This document shows, piece after piece, positions 1 to 8,822 of a DNA stretch of 64,000 nucleotides. Location of the stretch: positions 434,001-498,000 of the forward strand of contig CANLZP010000002.1 of assembly GCA_947495695.1 (NCBI GenBank). Direction: 5' to 3'. Position 1 is the stretch's first letter. Each line of letters starts with the position of its first letter. The translations under genes were made by a program, and so were the position numbers. A model generated the notes under the pieces. It ran no database searches. It was not told where the DNA came from and saw only the letters and a list, made by a program, of their open reading frames with translations. Origin of the DNA: an uncultured Erythrobacter sp. GTDB taxonomy: Bacteria > Pseudomonadota > Alphaproteobacteria > Sphingomonadales > Sphingomonadaceae.

Positions 1-134
1 AATCGAACGTCGCGGACGGCAAATTGTTCAGCCCCGATCACTCTGCGCGAAAGCTGATCGATGTTGTGATGGGCCTAGGCCCAGACGACAGCGGGAATGT
101 GTTTGATTGGCGGGGCGAGCGTATCCCAGAATAG
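1..134 (+). CDS. Short-chain dehydrogenase (SDR), C-terminal end (partial)
   Basis: This is an open frame entering from the left edge (codons in phase from base 3) and ending at TAG 132-134. The 43 visible residues include KLIDVVMGLGPDDSG and a terminal GERIPE, the pattern that closes many classical SDR oxidoreductases, where this tail follows the last helix near the substrate lid. The catalytic Ser-Tyr-Lys and the nucleotide-binding region lie outside the window, so substrate and cofactor cannot be judged. It is read in the same direction as the next methyltransferase gene, 81 bases away. The family call rests on the tail only and is moderately secure. Confidence 0.55.
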   Translation, partial: SNVADGKLFSPDHSARKLIDVVMGLGPDDSGNVFDWRGERIPE

Positions 135-215
135 CCCTAAAATTAGTAGCTTGCGGTGCAAGCGCGTTCAGCATAGCTTCCACTCTTCGTTTCGTCGGAC
201 TTGTGGAGGGGACCG

Positions 216-854
216 ATGGGAATACAACAGTGGTATGATAGGCGCGTGTTGCCCGGACTGATCAAGCTGGCGTGTAGCCAGGGTCAGATTATGAAACGAC
301 GCTCGCAATTGGTTCCCTTGGCCACCGGTGCCGTGTTCGAACTGGGCTGCGGCGGCGGAATCAATCAGGAAATGTATGATCCGGTGGCGATCACCAGCTA
401 CGCCGGGATTGATCCGCATGCAGGCTTGCTGAACGATACACGAGCACTGGCCAGCGCCCGACTTGGTACCTCCGTGGATATTCGCGAAGGCGTTGGGGAG
501 GACATTCCCTTTGCTGGCAGCAGCTTTGATACCGTTGTTTGCACCTACACGCTTTGTTCGGTGGATGATCCTGACAAGGTGATGTCAGAAATGCGGCGCA
601 TTCTGAAACCGGGTGGCCGCTTGTTGTTTCTGGAACATGGCAGAGCGCCCGACGCCAATGTGTCCAAGTGGCAAGAACGGATCGAACCTGTTTGGAAACG
701 ACTGTGTGGAGGGTGCCATTTGACCCGCCCGGTCGGCTCTGCGCTGCGTGGTGCGGGCTTCGATGTCGAGCCTCTGGGGCAGGGTTACATCCCCAAGACC
801 CCGCGCTTTGCGGGATGGAATGAGTGGGGAATCGCGCGCAAGGCGGGCGCATGA
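216..854 (+). CDS. Class I SAM-dependent methyltransferase
   Basis: This 212-aa cytoplasmic protein has a Rossmann methyltransferase core. Motif I is FELGCGGG near residue 45, an acidic turn follows (AGIDPHAG), and motif IV/post-I is seen as SSFDTVVCTYTLCSVDD followed by LKPGGRLLFLEHG. This layout is typical of small-molecule methyltransferases of the UbiE/phospholipid-methylating sort, but the substrate cannot be read from sequence. The ORF track starts at TTG 201; I prefer ATG 216 because GGAGGGG (205-211) sits 4-5 bases in front of it and the protein then begins MGIQQWYDRRVLP, the family's usual start. It converges on rne with an 82-bp gap. Confidence 0.75.
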   Translation: MGIQQWYDRRVLPGLIKLACSQGQIMKRRSQLVPLATGAVFELGCGGGINQEMYDPVAITSYAGIDPHAGLLNDTRALASARLGTSVDIREGVGEDIPFAGSSFDTVVCTYTLCSVDDPDKVMSEMRRILKPGGRLLFLEHGRAPDANVSKWQERIEPVWKRLCGGCHLTRPVGSALRGAGFDVEPLGQGYIPKTPRFAGWNEWGIARKAGA

Positions 855-936
855 ACCTGATTTAGTTCACGGGCCCGCCCTGTCGTTTGCGTCTATTTTG
901 GATGCAGTCTCCGATCAAAAGATCGAAGCCTGACGA

Positions 937-3669
937 TTACTCACCAAATGTGCGTTGCCACCAACCCTTACGCGGCTGAGCATCGGTAGATTCTGATGCA
1001 TCATCGGCGCCCTTGGCTTTTGCTTCTGCCTTGGGTTTGGTGGCCGCTTTTGCCCTGGAAGCGCGCTTTGGCTTGGCCGCAGGTTTGTCTTCTGCCTTGG
1101 CCTCGGTTTCAGCGGCTGCTTCTTGCGGAGCAGTGTCCTCAACCTTTTTCTTGCGAGGCGCGCGTTTGCGCTTGGGCTTTTCTTCGGACGGAGCTTCTGT
1201 TTCGGCCGAAGAGTCAGCAGCCGTTTCAGCCACCGCTGCATCCGCGTCAACATCCGCTTTCTTCTTACGCGGTGCACGTTTGCGCTTAGGCTTTTCTTCG
1301 GCGCCAGGTACGTCCTCTGCTGGCGGGGCAACCGATGCGGTGGCCTTTTCTATGGGCGCTTCGCTGTCTGAAGTGTCGGCCTGCTCATTCGTACCTTCGC
1401 CCTCAGCCTGATCGGATTTGCCCTTGCCACGGCCTCTGCCACCACGGCGGCGACGCTTCTTGGGCTTGTCGTCACCATCTTCGGTTTCGGCATCGCCATC
1501 GCGAGAGGCATCGGGTGATTGGTCATCGCTGCTTTCATTGTCATCTGATCCATTGTCATCAGACTGTTCATCACGGCGATTCTTGTTGCGACCACGGCCA
1601 CCACGGCGGCGGCGACGACGCTTCTTGCGGGGCTCACCATCATCATCGCGTTCATCGCGATCATCGCGATCATCATTGTCCTGAGCCTCGTCTTCGATGT
1701 CATCATCATCATCATCGTCATCATCGACGATAGGTTCAAATTTAGGAGCTTTGGTTGGACGAGGGCCAGAACTGCTGACCGACATTTTGGCGCCTTCATC
1801 TTCGCCTTCTGGAATGACCTCGACCGATACATTGTAACGGGCTTCAATCTCAGCCAAATCGCTTCGCTTGGAATTGAGCAGATAAACCGCCGCTTCCGTG
1901 CTGGCTGCCAAGGTGATGATTGTGCCCTTGGCCTTGGCCGCTTCATCTTCGATGATGCGCAGCGCCGAAAGACCCGCCGAAGATGCCGTGCGGACCAGCC
2001 CGGTGCCATCACAGTGCGGACATTCGCGGGTGGTTGCTTCCAGAACCCCTGTGCGCAAGCGTTGGCGGCTCATTTCCATCAGGCCAAAGCCTGAAATACG
2101 GCCGACTTGAATGCGCGCGCGATCGTTCTTGAGCGCGTCCTTCATCGCCTTCTCAACTTTGCGGACATTGGAATTATATTCCATGTCGATAAAGTCGATC
2201 ACGACCAATCCGGCCATATCGCGCAGACGCAACTGACGGGCAATCTCGCGCGCTGCTTCGACATTGGTCGCAACAGCAGTTTGCTCAATGCCGTGTTCCT
2301 TGGTCGACCTGCCCGAGTTGATATCGATCGAGACCAAAGCCTCGGTCGGATTGATGACCAGATAGCCACCCGATTTCAGTTGGACGACGGGGTCATACAT
2401 AGCCCGCAATTGATCTTCAGCCCCATAACGCTGGAACAAAGGCACGGGGTCAGAATAGGCCTTCACCCGGCGCGCATGGCTGGGCATCAACAGCTTCATA
2501 AACTGCTTGGCCAGTTTATAGCCTTCCTCACCTTCGACCACGACTTCTTCGATTTCTCGATTGTAGATGTCGCGGATGGCGCGCTTGATCAGATCCGAAT
2601 CGGAATGGATCAATGCGGGCGCAGTGGAGGACAATGTCTTCGCTCTAATCTCGTCCCACAGGCGCGCGAGATAGTCGAAATCGCGTCGAATCTCTGGTTT
2701 CGTGCGGCTGAGGCCAGCGGTCCTGACAATCAGGCCCATACTCTTTGGCAGGCTGAGATCAGACACAACTTGCTTAAGGCGTTTGCGATCACCTGCCGAA
2801 CTGATTTTGCGGCTGATACCACCGCCATGCGACGAGTTGGGCATCAGAACCGTGTAACGGCCTGCCAGGCTGAGATAACTAGTCAGAGCAGCGCCCTTAT
2901 TGCCACGCTCTTCCTTGACCACTTGCACCAACAGCACCTGACGGCGCTGGATGACGTCCTGGATCTTATAGCGGCGACGAAGTGCCTGACGCTTGGCCCG
3001 AACTTCGTCTACTTGCTTGGAGCGTCCGCGAGGCTTGCCGCCACCTTGGCGACGACCACGGCGGCCACGCCCGCGACCACGGCGAGAACCTTTGCCCCGG
3101 TTATCGTCGTCGTCCGAATTGTTGTTTTCGTCTGAATCGTCGTCTTCATCGTCGTCCGAATCATCATCATCGTCGTCGGACGAATCGTCATCGTCATTAT
3201 CGACCTGACCGTCTTCGATGGTGTCGACTTTGTCTTTCTCGCTGGTGTCGATTTCCTCGACGCCATCTTCCGCCAAATCTTCCGCCAGGGCTTCTGCCGA
3301 TTCGTCTTCGGCATCATATTCATCGCCCGGCGATACGCCGTCTTCTTCTTCTTCAGCGCGCAGACGCGCTTCTTCCTCAGCAGCCTCGGCCTCCTCAGCC
3401 AGCAATCGCTCCCGATCTTCCTGAGGGATTTGATAGTAGTCAGGGTGGATTTCGCTAAAGGCCAGAAAGCCGTGCCGATTGCCGCCGAAATCGACGAATG
3501 CGGCCTGCAATGATGGTTCAACTCTGGTTACTTTAGCGAGGTAGATATTGCCTTTAATCTGCTTGTGTTCGGCAGATTCAAAATCAAATTCTTCGATCCG
3601 ATTGCCTTTGAGCACCGCCACCCGCGTTTCTTCCGGGTGGCGCGCGTCGATTAGCATGCGCGTTGCCAT
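937..3669 (-). CDS. rne: Ribonuclease E (degradosome scaffold endonuclease)
   Basis: This 910-aa single-strand endoribonuclease is the usual core of the RNA degradosome. The N-terminal S1 domain is split by a very acidic insert (about residues 95-185, long Asp/Ser runs) and a basic GRGRRGRR stretch. The RNase H/DNase I-like catalytic half follows, with VSIDINSGR and VVIDFIDME carrying the metal-binding aspartates, and then the Zn-link CPHCDGTG. The C-terminal arm alternates acidic blocks with arginine-rich RNA-binding blocks (KKRRRRRRGGRGR, KKRRRRGGRGRGKG) and two copies of EEKPKRKRAPRKKK. It ends in KGWWQRTFGE; a C-terminal GWW motif is known to bind PNPase in Caulobacter. A 430-nt leader precedes the gene. 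Function is secure; partner binding is inferred. Confidence 0.95.
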   Translation of the reverse strand: MATRMLIDARHPEETRVAVLKGNRIEEFDFESAEHKQIKGNIYLAKVTRVEPSLQAAFVDFGGNRHGFLAFSEIHPDYYQIPQEDRERLLAEEAEAAEEEARLRAEEEEDGVSPGDEYDAEDESAEALAEDLAEDGVEEIDTSEKDKVDTIEDGQVDNDDDDSSDDDDDDSDDDEDDDSDENNNSDDDDNRGKGSRRGRGRGRRGRRQGGGKPRGRSKQVDEVRAKRQALRRRYKIQDVIQRRQVLLVQVVKEERGNKGAALTSYLSLAGRYTVLMPNSSHGGGISRKISSAGDRKRLKQVVSDLSLPKSMGLIVRTAGLSRTKPEIRRDFDYLARLWDEIRAKTLSSTAPALIHSDSDLIKRAIRDIYNREIEEVVVEGEEGYKLAKQFMKLLMPSHARRVKAYSDPVPLFQRYGAEDQLRAMYDPVVQLKSGGYLVINPTEALVSIDINSGRSTKEHGIEQTAVATNVEAAREIARQLRLRDMAGLVVIDFIDMEYNSNVRKVEKAMKDALKNDRARIQVGRISGFGLMEMSRQRLRTGVLEATTRECPHCDGTGLVRTASSAGLSALRIIEDEAAKAKGTIITLAASTEAAVYLLNSKRSDLAEIEARYNVSVEVIPEGEDEGAKMSVSSSGPRPTKAPKFEPIVDDDDDDDDDIEDEAQDNDDRDDRDERDDDGEPRKKRRRRRRGGRGRNKNRRDEQSDDNGSDDNESSDDQSPDASRDGDAETEDGDDKPKKRRRRGGRGRGKGKSDQAEGEGTNEQADTSDSEAPIEKATASVAPPAEDVPGAEEKPKRKRAPRKKKADVDADAAVAETAADSSAETEAPSEEKPKRKRAPRKKKVEDTAPQEAAAETEAKAEDKPAAKPKRASRAKAATKPKAEAKAKGADDASESTDAQPRKGWWQRTFGE

Positions 3670-3736
3670 TTATTATTCTCCGAGCGCCGGGGGGTGGGGA
3701 CGAGCCTCCATCCCAAGAGCGCACATATGTGTGGGA

Positions 3737-3763
3737 GCCGGCCAAAATATTTTGGCGACCGGC
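3737..3763 (-). promoter_or_regulatory. Perfect-palindrome hairpin in the rne 5' leader
   Basis: GCCAAAATATTTTGGC (3741-3756) is a perfect 16-base palindrome, and GCCGG (3737-3741) can pair with CCGGC (3759-3763) around it. It lies 70-95 bases upstream of the rne start codon and could act as an RNA stem in the leader or as a dimeric-protein operator. The sequence alone does not separate the two. Confidence 0.4.
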
Positions 3764-3775
3764 GTTGTAGGTTCG

Positions 3776-3800
3776 GCCCCGGGCTGCCAGCCGGCGGGGC
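3776..3800 (-). promoter_or_regulatory. GC-rich hairpin in the rne 5' leader
   Basis: GCCCCG (3776-3781) pairs with CGGGGC (3795-3800) around a 13-base loop, giving a stable second stem just upstream of the palindromic hairpin. It is followed on the minus strand by no U-run, so it does not look like a terminator and more probably forms part of a structured leader. Confidence 0.35.
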
Positions 3801-4099
3801 AAAAGTTCTGTGTCTGCAAGGGTGAGATTGCGCCAATCGGTCGCAGTCCAGCCGCCAGTATCCATAGCGCGCTGTTCGCGCTGCTTTTGGATGTGCGGGG
3901 AGGGACGTCTCATCAATGCATCAACCTGTTGCGAAACTCCATGAATGGAAATCCATGGATGTCTGGGGTCATTGTCCGAGTAAACCCTACAAAATGCAGG
4001 TTAACACGATTTATCCCCGTCAAAGCCTGCTAGCACCGTGGGTTAGGCCCCGCAACCATATTGCGTTTATATCCCGCAACACCCTAACCATGGCAGGCA

Positions 4100-4969
4100 A
4101 TGTCTCTACGCAGCCTTCTTGTTATTGTGGTTTTCGGTCCGATAGCGCTTGTCGCAGGGCTGATGGCATTGGGCGTGAGCGTTCCGATTCCCGAGCTTGG
4201 ACGCGACTATGTGTTGCGCCTGCTGCTGCCAGAATATGGCGAGCAGATTGACCTGCCGCAAATTTATGGCGAATCCGATGAGACGTTACCGTTGATCGTT
4301 ATCGATGCAGGGCATGGTGGGCGCGATCCCGGCGCGGTTAGCGGCGATATCTTGGAGAAAGACATCACTTTGGGCCTGGCCTTGGCCTTGCGCGATGCAC
4401 TGGTTCGGCAGGGCGGTGTTCGGGCAGCTTTAACCCGCGAATCCGATGAGCTGCTCGCACTGGAAGAGCGGCCCGATATTGCCAGCAGGATGGGGGCAGA
4501 CATGTTCTTGTCCATTCATGCAGATTCGGCAGGCGACATAAGCGAAGTCAGCGGTGCGAGCGTCTACATATTGTCGCGCGAAGCCTCCAGCCGCGCTGCA
4601 GCGCGATTTGCCCAGCGGGAAAACAGTGCCGATCGGCTCAATGGCATCTCGACCGAGGGGCAAAGCGATGAAGTTACGGCAATTCTGTTCGAATTGTCAC
4701 AGCGCCGCGTCCAGGAAGAATCGGCAAATCTCAGCGCGCTTATCATTCGCGAAGGCGCTGGCCGGGTGGCGTTTCATCCCCAGCCCAGCCGCTCGGCAAA
4801 TTTGGTTGTTCTGCGCGAGCCTGAACTGCCGTCGGTTCTGTTCGAAGCCGGATTTGTAACCAACGACGATGATGCGCAGCGGTTGCTGTCCGAGGAAGGA
4901 CAGTCTGAATTTGCCGATGTGATGGCGCGCGCAATTCGAATACATTTTGCCGGACGGTCCGGTAATTGA
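4100..4969 (+). CDS. N-acetylmuramoyl-L-alanine amidase (Amidase_3 family)
   Basis: This 289-aa zinc amidase cleaves the bond between N-acetylmuramic acid and the stem peptide of peptidoglycan, acting outside the cytoplasmic membrane. One N-terminal hydrophobic segment (about residues 3-27) looks like a signal anchor. The catalytic domain shows the family's zinc ligands and general base in order: IDAGHGGRDPG, LEKDITL, FLSIHADS and, near the end, LFEAGFVTN. There is no AMIN targeting domain, so it is shorter than E. coli AmiC. It is followed 92 bases later by the PBP1A gene on the same strand, a cell-wall neighbour that supports a role in septal or lateral wall turnover. Confidence 0.9.
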   Translation: MSLRSLLVIVVFGPIALVAGLMALGVSVPIPELGRDYVLRLLLPEYGEQIDLPQIYGESDETLPLIVIDAGHGGRDPGAVSGDILEKDITLGLALALRDALVRQGGVRAALTRESDELLALEERPDIASRMGADMFLSIHADSAGDISEVSGASVYILSREASSRAAARFAQRENSADRLNGISTEGQSDEVTAILFELSQRRVQEESANLSALIIREGAGRVAFHPQPSRSANLVVLREPELPSVLFEAGFVTNDDDAQRLLSEEGQSEFADVMARAIRIHFAGRSGN

Positions 4970-5061
4970 GCCGCTTGCCAAGAAATTCTCATCAATCCCA
5001 AAAGGCGCTTTATTGGTTCTGGCAACAGACAGAATGTGCGTGCTAAAGCCAGCTGAAGGTC

Positions 5062-7569
5062 ATGGAAGAACAATCAACTCTTGAATATGTCCGGTTTCGG
5101 TTGAAGCGCGATCCAAAGCTCGCGTTGGACTGGTTCATGGACAATTGGCGCGCCAATCGTTGGTTCAAACTGGCAGCGGTTGCGCTGGCTGGTTTGGTCG
5201 CCCTTTGGTTGATTGCATGGGCGTGGCTGGCCAGTGATCTGCCCGATGCAGAATCGTTGGTGGATTATGAAACACCTTTGCCCACCATGGTGCGCGGGAT
5301 CGATGGAGAGATCGTCCATTCCTATGCCCGTGAACGCAGGGTCCAACTGCAATATGCCGATTTCCCCGAGCAATTGATCGAGGCCTATCTGGCGGCAGAG
5401 GATAAGACCTTCTTCAGCCACAGCGGTGTGGATGTGACAGGTACCGCCAATGCTGTGCTGGATTACGCGATCAAATATGGATCGGGCGAACGCGCGGTTG
5501 GTGGCTCCACCATCACGCAGCAGGTGGCCAAGAATTTGCTGCTGGGTGATGAATATTCGGTCACGCGTAAGCTGAAAGAAATGATTCTTGCCCGTCGCAT
5601 CGAAGGCGTGTTGAGCAAGGAAGAGATTCTGGAGCTCTATCTCAACGAAATACCGCTCGGCCGACGCAGCTTTGGCGTGCAGGCGGCATCACGCGCCTAT
5701 TTTGACCGCGATGTTGGCAACCTTCAGCTGCACCAAATGGCGTTTCTGGCAATCTTGCCCAAGGCGCCGGAGCGCTATGGCCGCAGCGCCAACCTGGACC
5801 TCGCCCTAGAACGGCGCAATTTCGTGCTGAGCCAGATGGAAGACAATGGCTTCATCACTGAAGAAGAGATGATTGCGGCGCAAAGCCAACCTTTGGGTCT
5901 GGTGCGCCAGGCATCCCAAACCCGCACTGTTGATGCTGCCTATTTCCTCGAAGAAGTCAGGCGTAAATTGCTCTCCGAATTTGGCGAGACGGCCGAGGAA
6001 GGCGAGAACAGCGTCTATGCAGGCGGGCTGTGGGTGCGCACATCGCTCGATCCGGAATTGCAAAAGGCTGCGCGAGATTCTTTGCGCGCGGGTCTGCTGC
6101 GCTATCATGGCAATCGCGGATGGGCCGGCGCTATTGCAACCATCGATGTGAGCCAGGGCAATTGGGCCAGCCAATTGGCCAGTTCTTACCTGTCTGTGCG
6201 TTACAAAGATTGGCGTATTGGTGTTGTTACCCAGCGCAGCGGATTGTCTGCTACCATCGGTTTTGCTGACGGAGATGAAGCTCCGATTATCGGCGCGCCC
6301 AATGGGTTGAAGGCAGGCGACGTTGTTGCCGTTGCGCCAAGCGGCAGTGGTTTCAGGGTGCAAGCCATCCCCGAGGTTTCAGGCGGCTTCCTTGCGCAAT
6401 CGGTCCAAACCGGCCGCATTTTGGCGATGCAGGGCGGGTTTGATCACCACCTGTCTGATTTTAACAGAGCCACTCAGGCTGACCGTCAACCCGGATCGAC
6501 TATCAAGCCATTTGTATATGCAACGGGTTTGGACAATGGCCTGACTCCAGCCAGCGAAGTTCCGGATGAAACGTTCTGCTATTATCAGGGTTCCAATCTG
6601 GGTGAAAAATGCTTCCGCAATTTCAGCGGCAGTTCTGGCGGGGTCCACACCATGCGTTGGGGGCTGGAGCAATCGCGTAATTTGATGACCGTTCATATCG
6701 CGATGGAGGCAGGTATGCCTCAGGTCATCGACACCTTTGAGAAGGTGGGGATCGGCTCGTACCAGCCTTATCCCGCATTTGCGTTGGGATCAGGCGATAC
6801 GACAGTTATGCAAATGGTGAATGCCTATGCTGCTCTTGCCAATCATGGCCGGCTGCATGAACCAACCGTTATCGATTATGTTCAAGACCGGCGTGGCAAG
6901 GTGATCTGGAAAGCGGACAAGCGTCGCTGTGATGGATGCAATATGCCCGAATGGGATGGTCAACCGATGCCGCGAATGGGTATGATGGGTCGTCCGGTGA
7001 TGGATCCGCGGACTGCTTTTCAAACGGTCCATATGTTGGAAGGTGTGGTCACTCGCGGCACTGCGGTGCGTTTGCGTGACCTCAATCTGCCGTTGTTCGG
7101 CAAAACCGGCACCACATCTGGGCCAACCAATGCTTGGTTTGTTGGTGGCTCGCCCGATATCGTTGCCGGCGTTTATGTCGGGCACGATCGTCCGCGCAAT
7201 CTGGGCGGATGGGTGCAGGGCGGCAATACCGCTGCGCCAATTTTCAAGCAATTTGTTCAGGACACCAAGGCCCGCTGGCGCGATGAGCCTGCTGTTGCCC
7301 CCAATGGCGTCCGCATGGTCCGGATTGACCGTCGAACTGGCAAGCGTGTGTTTGACACTTGGCCAACCGACGATCCCTTGGCCGACACCATTTGGGAAGC
7401 CTTCAAGCCTGACACCGAGCCACCGCGCTCAACCCGTCAGGATGAAATTGCAGCCAAGCGTGAGGAAATTCTCGCCTTAATCCGGCGCGCCCAAAATGGC
7501 CCGGAAATTCGCGGTGACCAATTTGGCCAGCCAAGCGATTTTGTCGAGGATCAGGGCGGCCTTTATTAG
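5062..7569 (+). CDS. mrcA: Penicillin-binding protein 1A, bifunctional transglycosylase/transpeptidase
   Basis: This 835-aa class A PBP polymerises and crosslinks peptidoglycan in the periplasm. It has a short cytoplasmic N-terminus and a TM segment (about residues 35-58). The GT51 glycosyltransferase follows, with catalytic Glu113 in AAEDKTFFSHSG, then GGSTITQQVAKN and EILELYLNEIPLG. An OB-like insert leads into the transpeptidase with S479-T-I-K482, the SRN motif and K681-T-G-T. All catalytic residues are present. The start ATG has a GAAGG ribosome-binding site. The C-terminal tail after the transpeptidase is short. It lies downstream of the amidase gene and may share its transcript. Confidence 0.95.
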   Translation: MEEQSTLEYVRFRLKRDPKLALDWFMDNWRANRWFKLAAVALAGLVALWLIAWAWLASDLPDAESLVDYETPLPTMVRGIDGEIVHSYARERRVQLQYADFPEQLIEAYLAAEDKTFFSHSGVDVTGTANAVLDYAIKYGSGERAVGGSTITQQVAKNLLLGDEYSVTRKLKEMILARRIEGVLSKEEILELYLNEIPLGRRSFGVQAASRAYFDRDVGNLQLHQMAFLAILPKAPERYGRSANLDLALERRNFVLSQMEDNGFITEEEMIAAQSQPLGLVRQASQTRTVDAAYFLEEVRRKLLSEFGETAEEGENSVYAGGLWVRTSLDPELQKAARDSLRAGLLRYHGNRGWAGAIATIDVSQGNWASQLASSYLSVRYKDWRIGVVTQRSGLSATIGFADGDEAPIIGAPNGLKAGDVVAVAPSGSGFRVQAIPEVSGGFLAQSVQTGRILAMQGGFDHHLSDFNRATQADRQPGSTIKPFVYATGLDNGLTPASEVPDETFCYYQGSNLGEKCFRNFSGSSGGVHTMRWGLEQSRNLMTVHIAMEAGMPQVIDTFEKVGIGSYQPYPAFALGSGDTTVMQMVNAYAALANHGRLHEPTVIDYVQDRRGKVIWKADKRRCDGCNMPEWDGQPMPRMGMMGRPVMDPRTAFQTVHMLEGVVTRGTAVRLRDLNLPLFGKTGTTSGPTNAWFVGGSPDIVAGVYVGHDRPRNLGGWVQGGNTAAPIFKQFVQDTKARWRDEPAVAPNGVRMVRIDRRTGKRVFDTWPTDDPLADTIWEAFKPDTEPPRSTRQDEIAAKREEILALIRRAQNGPEIRGDQFGQPSDFVEDQGGLY

Positions 7570-7694
7570 CGGGCTGGAGTGGCCTTAGCCAATTCTGGCA
7601 AGGGCAAGCATTCGATCTTTTCCCTCATGCACTTTTCTTTACAATCGCCGCGCTTGCGCTAAGCGGGCAAGCCAATTCTCGAGAGGTATTACCT

Positions 7695-8822
7695 ATGCGT
7701 GCCGAAGGGCAGGCCAACATTGACCGGATAGAAGCCGCGCTTTCCCTCGTGCGACAATCGCTCGATTGGGAACGGGCGTTGCGCCGTCTGGATGAACTGA
7801 ACGCCAGGGTTCAGGACCCGACCTTATGGGATAATCCCAAGGAGGCCCAGGCCGTCTCGCGCGAGCAGAAATTGCTCGAAAACGCGGTGGATACGGTCAA
7901 CACAATCTCCTCGGAAATGTCAGACGCGATCGAATTCATCGAGATGGGTGAGGCCGAGGGTGAAGACGACATCGTCGCAGATGGCTTGGCTAGTTTGGAA
8001 AAGCTGGCCGACCGGGCCGATGCGGACAAGGTTCAGGCTTTGTTGTCTGGCGAGGCGGATGCCAACGATACCTATATCGAGATACACGCGGGCGCAGGCG
8101 GTACAGAAAGTCAGGACTGGGCTGAAATGCTGCAGCGGATGTACAGCCGTTGGGCTGAGCGGCGCGGCTATAAAGTCGAGGTAGTCGATTATCACGCAGG
8201 CGAGCAAGCGGGCATCAAGTCCGCAACTCTGCTGGTTAAGGGCGAGAACGCCTATGGTTATGCCAAGACGGAAAGCGGTGTCCATCGCTTGGTCCGCATC
8301 AGCCCCTATGACAGCTCTGCCCGGCGGCACACCAGTTTCAGCTCGATCTGGGTTTATCCCGTCATCGACGATGATTTCGAGGTCGAGATCAACGAGGGCG
8401 ATCTGAAAATCGACACATACCGCGCATCGGGCGCTGGCGGACAACACGTCAACACGACTGATTCAGCGGTGCGGATTACCCACCAACCCACCGGAATTGT
8501 CGTCGCGAGTCAAAATGACCGTAGCCAACACAAGAACCGCGCCACTGCGATGAATATGCTGAAAGCGCGACTGTTCGAGCGGGAAATGGCAGAGCGAGAA
8601 GCAGCGGCCAGCGGCGAGTATCAGGAAAAGAGCGACATTGGCTGGGGCCATCAAATCCGATCTTACGTATTGCAACCCTATCAGATGGTGAAGGATTTGC
8701 GCACGGGCGAAACTTCCAGCTCGCCTGATAATGTGTTGGATGGCGATCTTGATGCGTTCATCTCTGCCGCATTGGCGCAGCGGGTTACCGGCGAAACGGT
8801 TGAGGTGGAGGACGTCGAATAA
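7695..8822 (+). CDS. prfB: Peptide chain release factor 2
   Basis: This 375-aa class I release factor terminates translation at UGA and UAA. The N-terminal helical domain is followed by the codon-reading loop, here S203-P204-Y205 in place of the textbook SPF, and by the peptidyl-hydrolysis motif G248-G249-Q250 in ASGAGGQHVN. GAGAGG lies 8 bases before ATG 7695. The reading frame is continuous where E. coli prfB carries its in-frame UGA frameshift site (the region reads QSLDWERA), so the autoregulatory +1 frameshift is absent. The stop codon overlaps the next start (TAATG), which indicates coupling to a methyltransferase-like lipoprotein. Confidence 0.96.
   Translation: MRAEGQANIDRIEAALSLVRQSLDWERALRRLDELNARVQDPTLWDNPKEAQAVSREQKLLENAVDTVNTISSEMSDAIEFIEMGEAEGEDDIVADGLASLEKLADRADADKVQALLSGEADANDTYIEIHAGAGGTESQDWAEMLQRMYSRWAERRGYKVEVVDYHAGEQAGIKSATLLVKGENAYGYAKTESGVHRLVRISPYDSSARRHTSFSSIWVYPVIDDDFEVEINEGDLKIDTYRASGAGGQHVNTTDSAVRITHQPTGIVVASQNDRSQHKNRATAMNMLKARLFEREMAEREAAASGEYQEKSDIGWGHQIRSYVLQPYQMVKDLRTGETSSSPDNVLDGDLDAFISAALAQRVTGETVEVEDVE

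Larger units (their letters stand above)
3670..4099. other. 430-bp divergent intergenic region: rne leader and amidase promoter area
   Basis: I see no convincing gene here; the ORFs in the track over this stretch are out-of-frame shadows. The rne-proximal 135 bases are rich in inverted repeats: CACATATGTG at 3722-3731, a 16-base perfect palindrome at 3741-3756 and a GC stem at 3776-3800. A possible minus-strand -35 (TTGACG, 4018-4023) lies about 350 bases upstream of the rne start, but its -10 partner is poor. A long structured leader would fit the known autoregulation of rne through its 5' UTR in enterobacteria; here that is inference. The amidase start has only a modest ribosome-binding site. 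Confidence 0.6.

Noticed and set aside
1335-1733. His-rich ORF (runs of HHHHH) opposite the rne arm
   Set aside because: It is the complement of GAT/GAC repeats coding poly-Asp in rne, not a metal-binding protein.
2107-3135. 342-aa plus-strand ORF within rne
   Set aside because: Antisense shadow of the RNase E catalytic region, with no start signal.
7750-7790. Programmed +1 frameshift site in prfB
   Set aside because: The frame is open from the ATG and the region reads SLDWE with no in-frame UGA.
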